A stretch of DNA of 6,440 nucleotides from an uncultured Lachnospiraceae bacterium (GCA_910579325.1 CAJTTU010000133.1:1422-7861); one strand, 5' to 3'; shown: positions 1 to 6,010, counted from the stretch's first letter. Numbers and translations: made by a program. The notes: generated by a model not told the origin, from the letters alone.

Positions 1-542
1 CAAAGCTGCCCATCGGCGGGGAGAGTACCCACAGCGTTTTGTCGGCCCACAGAGGACTGCCCAGCGCCAGACTGTTTACCGACATCGACCAGATGGAGCG
101 GGGGGATAAATTTTATATCCATATATTAGACGACACACTGGCCTATGAGGTGGATCAGATTCTGGATATGGTAGACAAGGATGATATGGAGACGCTGGAA
201 GGGGCCCTTCAGATCGTGCCCGGGGAGGATTATGTGACGCTGTTCACCTGTACCCCCTATGCGGTAAATTCCCACCGCCTTCTGGTGCGGGGAACCCGGG
301 TTCCCTATAACGGGGAGGAAGAAGTGGAGAGCACCCCGGTGGATACGATGCTAAAGACGGTACGCAATTATTATATGCTGTATCTGATTCTGGGTCTGTC
401 GGTGACCATCCTTGTGATTCTGGCGATGCGGATTCTGTTTAAGCCCCGAAAGAGGGCCGGAGACGGCGGGACGAAGCCGGAAGAAAGCGGAGGCGCCGGT
501 CACGGAGACGAAGAAACAAAAAACCGGGCAGACCGGGGATAA
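1..542 (+). CDS. srtC: Class C (pilus-assembly) sortase, C-terminal part; 5' end outside window
   Basis: Membrane transpeptidase that cleaves sorting motifs of pilin-type proteins and joins them to a lysine of the next subunit. The gene is cut by the window edge; the first complete codon is at 3-5 and the frame is open from there, so no start is visible. The catalytic triad is readable: His in SAHRGLPSARLF (codon 48-50), Cys in TLFTCTPY (249-251) and Arg nine residues later in NSHRLLVRG (276-278), the spacing usual for class C. The GDKFYIHIL...LAYEVDQI strand pattern is also typical of class C. A C-terminal membrane helix (about 363-435, YYMLYLILGLSVTILVILAM) is followed by a basic then acidic/Gly-rich cytoplasmic tail, as in pilus sortases. 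The lid region would lie upstream and cannot be judged. The next gene starts 56 bases downstream, so it is probably co-transcribed. Class assignment is firm; the substrate is not known from this window. Confidence 0.93.
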   Translation, partial: KLPIGGESTHSVLSAHRGLPSARLFTDIDQMERGDKFYIHILDDTLAYEVDQILDMVDKDDMETLEGALQIVPGEDYVTLFTCTPYAVNSHRLLVRGTRVPYNGEEEVESTPVDTMLKTVRNYYMLYLILGLSVTILVILAMRILFKPRKRAGDGGTKPEESGGAGHGDEETKNRADRG

Positions 543-586
543 GACAGAATAAATGGAGCTAAATGAAAACAGCAAAGATTTTGATC

Positions 587-593
587 AGGGAGG
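587..593 (+). promoter_or_regulatory. Ribosome binding site deciding the start at 599
   Basis: AGGGAGG lies 5 bases before ATG 599. The earlier in-frame ATG at 563 has only a GGAG at 555-558, four bases upstream, and would put 12 polar residues before the signal peptide. The 599 start gives a standard MKKK-type signal peptide and is preferred. Confidence 0.75.
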
Positions 594-598
594 GGAAG

Positions 599-1828
599 AT
601 GAAGAAAAAAACCATAAAAAGATGCGCCTGGCTGCTGGCCGTGATCACTGTGGTTTCAGCCCTGGCTTTTGGGCGCGACGCGGCGTATGGAGCGGGCGGC
701 ATTGAGACGGGGAAAAAGGATTGTTCATTGTCCTTTCAATTGCCTGAGAGCGGGGCGATTGAAAGCGGCGGCCAGACCGTGGATCAGGTGAAGGTTACTT
801 TCAGCCAGTATTATGACGCGTTGAGAAAACTGCTGGACGGCGGGAAAATAACGCTGGATGTGGAACTGTATAAAGTGGCAGATGTGACGGTGAGCGGCAA
901 ATATGTGGCCAGGGATCCTTTCGTTTCTCTGGGCACGGGCATCAGATACCAGGTGTTGGAGGCAGATGGCGTCGGCAAAATCGTGTTTGAAGGCGATGAG
1001 GGATACGACGAATCGGTTGAAGGAAGGCCTGCCAGTCTTGAAAAAGTGAACAGCCAGACCGTAGCGGAAGAATGGGAGGCGCTGGCCAGGAAGGCTTATG
1101 CGCTGAAAAGTGGAACGCCGGAAAAGACGGCGACCTTTGTCAAAAGCGACGCTATGGAAATAACCGGTCTTGAAACAGGTATGTATCTGGTATGTGTGGG
1201 ACAGGTGAAGGACGATCAGTATTTCTATGATTTTGTTCCGTTTCTGGTATCTCTGCCCGGCAATTATTATGGCCGGCCGGCCGGCGCTGCAAATCCCATT
1301 GAGGACGATACCTGGGTTTACGACGTGACCGTGGGCTTAAAGCCGGACCGTACGGACCGTTACGGGACGCTGATGATTCAGAAGCAGCTGCGCAATTTTA
1401 ATCAGCTTGAGGATGTAAAATGCGGTGGAACCTTCATATTTGATGTGAAAGCGGAAAAAGAAGGCTTTGCGGGATACAGCAATGTGGTTTCCCTGGATTT
1501 TGACGAATTCGGCACGGGCGTCAAATCCGTTACCATCGGACCGGACAGGGAAAAGGCGGCTGCCAGTCCTGACAGTTATTATTTCGCACAAATCCCGGCA
1601 GGCTCCAAAGTGACGGTGACGGAGCGCTATGGCGGTTCCTCCTATCAGATTGTGGGAGCCGCGTCTCAGGTAATCGGCGCCGAGGGCGATCCGACCAGTT
1701 TCTTCTATGCGGACGATGAAAAAGAGGTCAATCAGGTTACGTTTGTAAATGAGTATGACGGCCGTCTGAATAATGGAGCAAGCGTGATAAATCGTTATAA
1801 GACCGGAGAATGGGAGAAACAGCAATAG
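599..1828 (+). CDS. Pilin-like secreted protein with FctA/Cna-B-like isopeptide domain, no sorting signal
   Basis: Predicted secreted two-domain pilin-like protein of 409 residues. Residues 1 to about 32 form a Sec signal peptide (MKKKTIKR, hydrophobic core, cleavage near AYGAGG). Residues about 40-225 resemble the N-terminal domain of Gram-positive pilins: ITLDVELYKVADV near 84-96, and ITGLETGMYLVCVG followed by FVPFLVSLPG near 188-221. Then WVYDVTVGLKPD (239-250) resembles the pilin motif (WxxxVxVYPK), with Lys248 in the place of the linkage lysine. Residues about 256-390 form a Cna-B/FctA-like domain with the usual isopeptide triad: Lys262 in LMIQKQL, Glu342 in TVTERY and Asn384 in FVNEYDG. 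The protein ends at NRYKTGEWEKQQ with no LPXTG, no membrane helix and no basic tail. It follows the sortase directly, which supports a role in the appendage. It could be a terminal or accessory pilin, or a secreted protein held by non-covalent contacts. Family certain enough; role inferred. Confidence 0.75.
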   Translation: MKKKTIKRCAWLLAVITVVSALAFGRDAAYGAGGIETGKKDCSLSFQLPESGAIESGGQTVDQVKVTFSQYYDALRKLLDGGKITLDVELYKVADVTVSGKYVARDPFVSLGTGIRYQVLEADGVGKIVFEGDEGYDESVEGRPASLEKVNSQTVAEEWEALARKAYALKSGTPEKTATFVKSDAMEITGLETGMYLVCVGQVKDDQYFYDFVPFLVSLPGNYYGRPAGAANPIEDDTWVYDVTVGLKPDRTDRYGTLMIQKQLRNFNQLEDVKCGGTFIFDVKAEKEGFAGYSNVVSLDFDEFGTGVKSVTIGPDREKAAASPDSYYFAQIPAGSKVTVTERYGGSSYQIVGAASQVIGAEGDPTSFFYADDEKEVNQVTFVNEYDGRLNNGASVINRYKTGEWEKQQ

Positions 1829-1880
1829 AATGGCGGCAGTCAGGAGGGCATCCGGCATAGTTATGGATGCGCAGGGAAAT

Positions 1881-1887
1881 GAGGAGG
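1881..1887 (+). promoter_or_regulatory. Ribosome binding site deciding the start at 1897
   Basis: GAGGAGG lies 9 bases before ATG 1897 (a second ATG follows directly at 1900). The longer reading from ATG 1867 has its nearest good AGGAGG at 1842-1847, 19 bases away, and would put the GAGGAGG inside the gene, so 1897 is preferred. Confidence 0.75.
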
Positions 1888-1896
1888 ATTCAGGCG

Positions 1897-2463
1897 ATGA
1901 TGGATAAAGGATCGATGAGGAAATGCCTTTGTCTGGCGGCTGCGGCGGTCGTGCTTGCGTCAGGCCCGGCAGTGGGCAGGGCGATGGCCTATTTTACCGC
2001 CAATGCGGAGGCAAAGGGCAGCGTCACTCTCAACATGAATTTCACGGAAATTGAGCCGGATGAAGAAATCGTGAGCAAAGTAAAGAGGATTTCCATACAG
2101 AACACTGGCGATGTGGAATGCTATGTCCGCGTAAAGATTTTCGCGGGCGAAAAGTATCAGAACTTACTGAGCTATGAGGGAAGTTCTGTAAAATGGAATC
2201 AGAATGCTGAAGACGGCTATTTTTATTACAGTGATATCGTGATGCCCCAGGGCAGTACCGATGATGATCCGCCCCTTCTGGTAAAGCTGGAAATGCTGGA
2301 AAGCAAGGCGCTGGAGGATGGCCTGGAAGATTTCAACGTAATCGTAATAGCCGAGTGTACGCCGGTGCTGTACCATGAGGACGGCAGCCCTTACGCGGAC
2401 TGGGACGCGAATACCGGCTGGAACGCCTCCGTGGAGCAGAAGCCGGATACCGGCGAAGAATAG
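1897..2463 (+). CDS. TasA/camelysin-like protein with SipW-type signal peptide
   Basis: Predicted small surface or fibre subunit of 188 residues. The signal peptide (residues 1 to about 31) has a hydrophobic core LCLAAAAVVLASG and the site region AVGRAMAYFTANAEA, which matches the SipW-dependent pattern of B. subtilis TasA (GGGTWA before AFND). The mature part is beta-rich: IQNTGDVECYVRVKIF (67-82), DGYFYYSDIVMPQGST (106-121), LLVKLEMLE (127-135) and DFNVIVIAECTP (145-156) followed by ADWD (167-170). This order of strands, with an N-x-GD-YVRV motif, then a YY...PxGxT motif, then a long hydrophobic C-terminal strand, is shared with the next gene and with TasA-like proteins generally. The mature protein has two cysteines (75 and 154). 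It has no C-terminal anchor, so it would be secreted or built into a fibre. The downstream gene starts 18 bases after the stop, and the signal peptidase gene follows that. Polymerisation is inferred from the family. Confidence 0.8.
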   Translation: MMDKGSMRKCLCLAAAAVVLASGPAVGRAMAYFTANAEAKGSVTLNMNFTEIEPDEEIVSKVKRISIQNTGDVECYVRVKIFAGEKYQNLLSYEGSSVKWNQNAEDGYFYYSDIVMPQGSTDDDPPLLVKLEMLESKALEDGLEDFNVIVIAECTPVLYHEDGSPYADWDANTGWNASVEQKPDTGEE

Positions 2464-2481
2464 TGAGAGGGATGGTGAACG

Positions 2482-3291
2482 ATGAATAAGAAAAAATCAT
2501 TTTGGAGTAAATCAGTCCTTCTGTTTGCCGCGGCGGGGGCGCTGCTTTTGCTGAGCACCGTGGGCAATACCCGGGCGGCGCTTACCTATTACAGTGAAAA
2601 TTATGGGATGCAGGTGGCGGTTTCCAATACGGGCGTCAGCCTGGAAGAAAACGGGGTCATGGTCAGCTACGTGCCGAATGACGGCAGCGGCGCCGTGACG
2701 GAGGAGCCTTTATTAACCCATATCCCGGGCGGCGGGACGGACCAGGATACAGGGAACGCTGAAAAGGGTGAAAACAACGGGGAAAAGTTTCAGCTGGGCA
2801 AAGAATACCAGGAGGAGCTTTCCGTGACGAACCGGGGAGATATCGACACTTATGTGCGGGTTACGGTTATGAAGAGCTGGATGATAGACGGCAAAAAGGA
2901 TACGAAGCTGTCGCCGGATTTAATCCGTATGGACATGGATCAGAATAATGCTTATAACGGCTGGATCAAAGACGTGTCGGCTTCGGCGGACGGAAGCGGT
3001 TCGGGCGCTTATCAGGAGCGGATGGTGCTGTATTATACGACTCCGCTGAAACCGGGAGAGAGTTCGGCATTGTTTAACAGTAAGATCAGCATCGACCCTG
3101 TGATCGGGCGCGAGGTAACCCAGGAGCAGGAAGGAAATGTGATCAGGACTTCTTATAAATACAACGGCTACAGTTTTCAGCTCGAGGTATCGGTGGACGC
3201 GGTTCAGACCCACAATGCTGTGGACGCCATTAAAAGTGCCTGGGGCAAGGATGTGAGTATCGCTGCAAATGGGACGCTGAGCCTGCGGTAA
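2482..3291 (+). CDS. TasA/camelysin-like protein with SipW-type signal peptide (second copy, divergent)
   Basis: Predicted exported fibre-type subunit of 269 residues. The start ATG has GAGAGGGA at 2465-2472 upstream. The signal peptide (residues 1 to about 32: MNKKKSFWSK, then VLLFAAAGALLLLSTVGNTRA) ends in a SipW-type site before ALTYYSENYG. The mature part has GVSLEENG near 51-58, a low-complexity Gly/Asp/Asn loop at about 66-102, then LSVTNRGDIDTYVRVTVMKSW (113-133), MVLYYTTPLKPGESSALF (181-198), KISIDP (201-206) and a C-terminal segment VDAVQTHNAVDAIKSAWG (238-255). The N-RGD-I-YVRV and YY...PGES motifs align in order with those of the gene before it, so the two are distant paralogues. 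The RGD (118-120) sits in this conserved structural turn and should not be read as an integrin motif. There is no anchor at the C-terminus. The gene stops 24 bases before the signal peptidase that probably matures it. Confidence 0.8.
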   Translation: MNKKKSFWSKSVLLFAAAGALLLLSTVGNTRAALTYYSENYGMQVAVSNTGVSLEENGVMVSYVPNDGSGAVTEEPLLTHIPGGGTDQDTGNAEKGENNGEKFQLGKEYQEELSVTNRGDIDTYVRVTVMKSWMIDGKKDTKLSPDLIRMDMDQNNAYNGWIKDVSASADGSGSGAYQERMVLYYTTPLKPGESSALFNSKISIDPVIGREVTQEQEGNVIRTSYKYNGYSFQLEVSVDAVQTHNAVDAIKSAWGKDVSIAANGTLSLR

Positions 3292-3315
3292 TGTGGAAAG
3301 GAACGTGGAAAAAGG

Positions 3316-3879
3316 ATGGCACAGGGAACCGGGCGGCAGAGCGGTAAGGACAGCAAAAGGGGCAGGAGCGGCAAAGGCGGAAGAAGGGGGCTGGCGCGGC
3401 TTTGCAGCGTTTTGAGTATGCTTGTGCTGGCGGCCCTGGTACTGGCCTGTATCCCCCTCACGGTTCCCCGGATGTTCGGGTGCCAGATTTATTCCGTGAT
3501 CAGCGGCAGTATGGAGCCGGCGATTCGGGTGGGGAGCCTGGTCTATGTGCAGTCGGCCGCGCCGGAGGAAATTCTGGCGGAAGATGTGATCGCATTTTAC
3601 GCAGCCAGCGACAGCGCCGCAGTGATTACGCACCGGGTGACGGAGAACCGGGTGACCATGGGCGAGTTTATCACCAAAGGGGATGCGAATCAGTCGGAGG
3701 ACATGAACCCTGTCCCCTATGATAATTTTATCGGAAAAGTTGCGTACAGTATTCCAGTTGCGGGAAGGGCGGCCGAGCTGCTCACCAGCGCGGCCGGAAA
3801 GCTTCTGGCGGGCGGGGTAATCCTGTTCGCGCTGTTTTTGCAGGCAGCGGCGGCATTCGTGGGAAGGTGTCAGGACTGA
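3316..3879 (+). CDS. sipW: SipW-like (ER-type) signal peptidase I
   Basis: Membrane serine protease that removes signal peptides, in this family typically from TasA-like proteins. It has 187 residues. Residues 1-25 form a basic Gly/Lys/Arg-rich cytoplasmic tail, followed by a first membrane helix (about 29-50). The nucleophile is Ser65 in VISGSMEP (61-68). The general base is His106 in AVITHRVTE instead of lysine, which marks the ER/archaeal/SipW type rather than the ordinary bacterial Ser/Lys type. FITKGDANQSED (118-129) carries the conserved Asp (Asp123 the best candidate, Asp129 possible). A second membrane segment runs about 162-183. An in-frame upstream start does not exist before the preceding stop; an AAAAAGG abuts the ATG and GGAAAGGAA lies around 3295-3303. 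It sits between genes for likely substrates, which supports a dedicated role. Confidence 0.93.
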   Translation: MAQGTGRQSGKDSKRGRSGKGGRRGLARLCSVLSMLVLAALVLACIPLTVPRMFGCQIYSVISGSMEPAIRVGSLVYVQSAAPEEILAEDVIAFYAASDSAAVITHRVTENRVTMGEFITKGDANQSEDMNPVPYDNFIGKVAYSIPVAGRAAELLTSAAGKLLAGGVILFALFLQAAAAFVGRCQD

Positions 3880-3962
3880 GACGGCGAAAGGCCGGCCGGC
3901 GCAAAGACGCGGATGGAATCGGACCGGGAAAACGGAGCGCGGGTTGTCCGCAGGATTTGGTT

Positions 3963-3967
3963 GGAGG
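3963..3967 (+). promoter_or_regulatory. Ribosome binding site for the gene at 3977
   Basis: GGAGG within TTGGAGGTAA lies 9 bases before ATG 3977. The 97-base gap between 3880 and 3976 is the longest inside the operon; apart from this site I see no clear promoter or terminator in it. Confidence 0.7.
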
Positions 3968-3976
3968 TAATGAGAG

Positions 3977-4786
3977 ATGAGACGAAAAAAATGGCTTTTT
4001 GCCGCCCTGGCCTTTGCCATGGCCGGCAGTGTGCTGACCGCTCATGCGGAAAGCTTAAACGGCGGCTCCGGCTGGGGGGCCAGATTTACGGGGGATGACA
4101 TAGAAAGCAACTTTACGTCCTCCCAGATCGCGGACGCGGTGTCCGGCCTGCAGCCGGGGGATGACATCACATTCCGTGTGGACGTGGAAAACGGAGACAG
4201 CCGGAACGCATCCTTTTACATGACCAACGAGGTGCTGAGCAGTCTGGAGGAGAGCCAGAACGCTGCCCAGGGCGGCGCGTACGGCTATCATCTGATCTAT
4301 ACGGGTCCGGGGGGAGACGAGACGATTCTTTATGACAGCGACACGGTGGGCGGCGACAGCACGGCTAACGGAGAGGGTCTGCATAAAGTATCGAACAGCC
4401 TGGAGGACTACCTTTTTCTGGATACGCTGTCTCCGGGACAGAAGGGAACCGTGTCTCTGAAAGTAAGTCTGGACGGCGAGACCCAGGGCAACGGCTATCA
4501 GAATACATTTGCGAACCTGCAGATTAATTTCGCCGTGGAGCCGGATCCGGATCAGGATAATCCCGGCGGAGGAAATCCCGGAGGCGGCGGAAATACCCCC
4601 CGTACGGTCAGAAGAACCGGTTCCGGCACAGGGAGCGGCTCCACGCTGTATACCCAGGACCGCGTGTATACCGGAGACAATGACAGAATTCTGATATGGT
4701 CTTCGGTGGCCTTGGTCAGCGGCCTGGGACTGCTGATTTACGCGGTGATTTGTCATCGGAAGAAACAGGGGAGGGAAGAGTCATGA
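3977..4786 (+). CDS. Surface protein with TasA-like ground plan and degenerate TGD sorting signal
   Basis: Predicted wall- or membrane-anchored surface protein of 269 residues. Residues 1-24 form a signal peptide with an AHA site before ESLNGG. Residues about 32-188 form one beta-rich domain: LQPGDDITFRVDVENGDSRNASFYM (58-82), GGAYGYHLIYTGP (99-111), DYLFLDTLSPGQKGTVSL (144-161), then LDGETQGNGYQNTFANL (165-181) and INFAVE. The order (PGD plus N-GD strand, aromatic strand with PG, long final strand) follows the plan of the two TasA-like genes upstream, though similarity is weak. A Gly/Pro/Ser/Thr linker (about 189-225) leads to RVYTGDND (229-236), a hydrophobic helix (about 237-258) and the basic tail CHRKKQGREES. 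This is the layout of a sortase signal, with TG kept but LP replaced. The stop overlaps the next start by four bases. I infer an anchoring subunit; a plain membrane protein is the alternative. Confidence 0.75.
   Translation: MRRKKWLFAALAFAMAGSVLTAHAESLNGGSGWGARFTGDDIESNFTSSQIADAVSGLQPGDDITFRVDVENGDSRNASFYMTNEVLSSLEESQNAAQGGAYGYHLIYTGPGGDETILYDSDTVGGDSTANGEGLHKVSNSLEDYLFLDTLSPGQKGTVSLKVSLDGETQGNGYQNTFANLQINFAVEPDPDQDNPGGGNPGGGGNTPRTVRRTGSGTGSGSTLYTQDRVYTGDNDRILIWSSVALVSGLGLLIYAVICHRKKQGREES
4768..4774 (+). promoter_or_regulatory. Ribosome binding site deciding the start at 4783
   Basis: GGGGAGG lies 8 bases before ATG 4783 and inside the end of the preceding gene. Longer in-frame readings (from 4696) would overlap the preceding gene by about 90 bases and would hide the clear signal peptide starting MRRSVR, so 4783 is chosen. 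Confidence 0.8.
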
Positions 4787-5889
4787 GAAGAAGTGTGAGG
4801 ATATTGACGGGCGTTCTGGCTTTCTGTCTGGCTTTCTGCCTGGGAGCGGCCGACTGTCAGGCGGCGCAGATCAAAGGAGATGAACCTTATACGTATACCC
4901 TGACCCTTCGGATGGGGAAAAACGGAACCATCAGGGCCGATGCGGAAGAGCGGATCAGGAGTATGTCAGGCAGCGGATTAGGCGCGGCTGTGGTGACAGT
5001 GGATCAGGCAGACGGCGTGATCGTCATCAGCGGTCTGGCTTATGAGAACCGGGTGGTGTTTCAGGCGCAGGCGCTGACGGATGTCCTTGAAAACGGAAAG
5101 TATTATGCGAAGGGCGTGCGTCAGAGCGGGCATGACGATTCCGATGATATCGCTGCCTGCGAGGTGACCGGCGATCGGGATTACGTGGTGGCCTATGGCG
5201 TGAAAGGCGACATGGTTTCCTATGTGGTGAATTATCAGGACACGGAAGGGAATACGCTGGCGCCCAGCGATACTTATTATGGAAACGTAGGCGACAGGCC
5301 GGTGGTGGCCTTTCGGTATATTGAAGGATATGAGCCTCAGGCTTATAACCTGACGAAGACGCTGACGGAGAATGCGGCGGACAATGTGTTTACTTTTATA
5401 TACAGGAGAATCACCGAAGGCGGCGGAACTCAGGGAGGAACGACGACCGGCGGGCAGGGAGGCGAAGGGCAGCCCGGAGGAGAGATTGTGGAAGAAATCG
5501 TAACCCCTGCGCCCGGAGGAACGGTAACGCCCGGCCCTGCGGTGCCAGGAGCGGGACCTGCGGCGCCCGCTGCCCCTGGTCCTGCTGCCCCCGGTCCCGG
5601 TGCTGTGGATGATGGTCCCGGCGCTGTGGACGACGGACCTGACGCGCCGGTAAATATTCCGGATGAAGAAGTGCCTCAGAATAACGGTCCGGAAGAACTG
5701 GTGAATCTTGACGATGAAAACGTACCTCTGGCCGATCTCCCGGACGAAAACGTGCCTCTTAACGCCGCCCGGGGAAAACGCCTGGGCGCGGTGGCCATAG
5801 CGGCCGGCGTTGTGGGCGCGGCGGCGTTACTCGGCGTGTTTATCTGGCTGTGGATGCAGAGAAAGAAGAAAAAAGAGGAAGCGCAATAG
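4783..5889 (+). CDS. MucBP-domain surface protein with Pro/Ala stalk and C-terminal membrane anchor
   Basis: Predicted cell-surface protein of 368 residues. Residues 1 to about 28 form a signal peptide (MRRSVR, then ILTGVLAFCLAFCLGAA). Residues about 34-140 form a beta-rich domain I do not recognise by name (YTYTLTLRMGKNGTI, VIVISGLAYENRVVF, DRDYVVAYGVKG). Residues about 144-208 match a MucBP repeat: VSYVVNYQDTEGNTLAPS, YYGNVGDRPVVAF, IEGYEP, and a final NVFTFIYR strand. MucBP domains occur in adhesins and some bind mucin. A Gly-rich (213-233) and Pro/Ala/Gly stalk (242-289) follows, with a duplicated GPGAVDD unit, then three acidic VP motifs (294-299, 311-316, 321-326). The end is a membrane helix (about 334-358) and a lysine-rich tail, with no LPXTG. 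It overlaps the preceding gene by ATGA, so the two are translationally coupled. An adhesin or stalk role is inferred. Confidence 0.85.
   Translation: MRRSVRILTGVLAFCLAFCLGAADCQAAQIKGDEPYTYTLTLRMGKNGTIRADAEERIRSMSGSGLGAAVVTVDQADGVIVISGLAYENRVVFQAQALTDVLENGKYYAKGVRQSGHDDSDDIAACEVTGDRDYVVAYGVKGDMVSYVVNYQDTEGNTLAPSDTYYGNVGDRPVVAFRYIEGYEPQAYNLTKTLTENAADNVFTFIYRRITEGGGTQGGTTTGGQGGEGQPGGEIVEEIVTPAPGGTVTPGPAVPGAGPAAPAAPGPAAPGPGAVDDGPGAVDDGPDAPVNIPDEEVPQNNGPEELVNLDDENVPLADLPDENVPLNAARGKRLGAVAIAAGVVGAAALLGVFIWLWMQRKKKKEEAQ
5593..5634 (+). repeat. Two tandem 21-base units coding GPGAVDD
   Basis: Units 5593-5613 and 5614-5634 each encode GPGAVDD and differ only at third codon positions (GGTGCT.../GGCGCT..., GATGAT/GACGAC). 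They lie in the Pro/Ala/Gly stalk of the MucBP protein. The start of a third, decayed unit (GPDAP) follows. Confidence 0.85.
5662..5760 (+). repeat. Three spaced acidic VP motifs (DEEVPQ, DENVPL, DENVPL)
   Basis: Copies at 5662-5679, 5713-5730 and 5743-5760, in the segment just before the membrane helix of the MucBP protein. The last two encode the same six residues with different third bases. They occupy the place where an LPXTG motif would be expected. Confidence 0.8.
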
Positions 5890-5970
5890 TTTTTTGCGGT
5901 TGGATAGTATTGAGAAATAGTGCGGAAAAAATGAAGGGGTTGTCCTGTCGGAAAATAGATAGTTCCAAAT

Positions 5971-6008
5971 AGGGGGCGGTGTGATTCGTGTGAATCACAC
6001 CGCCCCCT
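5971..6008 (+). terminator. Rho-independent terminator closing the operon
   Basis: A perfect 17-base-pair stem (arms 5971-5987 and 5992-6008, GC-rich at the base with AGGGGGCGG) encloses the four-base loop GTGT. It is followed by GTATTTTAAA, a short U-rich run. It lies 81 bases after the stop of the MucBP gene; the 5890-5970 stretch between holds no gene I can support. Confidence 0.9.
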
Positions 6009-6010
6009 GT

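Noticed and set aside
1863..1907. Small out-of-frame reading of 14 codons from ATG 1863
   Set aside because: Its nearest AGGAGG is 15 bases away, and it overlaps the ribosome binding site and start of the TasA-like gene; no sign that it is used.
2833..2844. RGD tripeptide in the second TasA-like protein as an integrin-binding motif
   Set aside because: It falls in the N-x-GD turn shared with the paralogue (NTGD), so it is explained by the fold.
3889..3902. GC-rich palindrome GCCGGCCGGC after the signal peptidase gene
   Set aside because: The palindrome is only ten bases, has no loop geometry of a stable hairpin beyond it and no U run follows, so it is not a terminator.
2920..4020. Long open frame on the minus strand
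   Set aside because: It is antisense to the second TasA-like gene and the signal peptidase, is rich in Arg, His and Pro as expected from an antisense GC-rich frame, and has no recognisable domain or ribosome binding site.
4089..4168. Twelve-base direct repeat GGGGGATGACAT (near 4090 and 4157)
   Set aside because: Both copies encode GDDI in one gene with the same codons; no longer repeat surrounds them, so chance codon agreement suffices.
4819..4860. Lipoprotein signal in the MucBP protein because of cysteines 15, 19 and 25
   Set aside because: None is preceded by a proper lipobox; the residues before Cys25 are GAAD, and an ordinary cleavage site follows at QAA.
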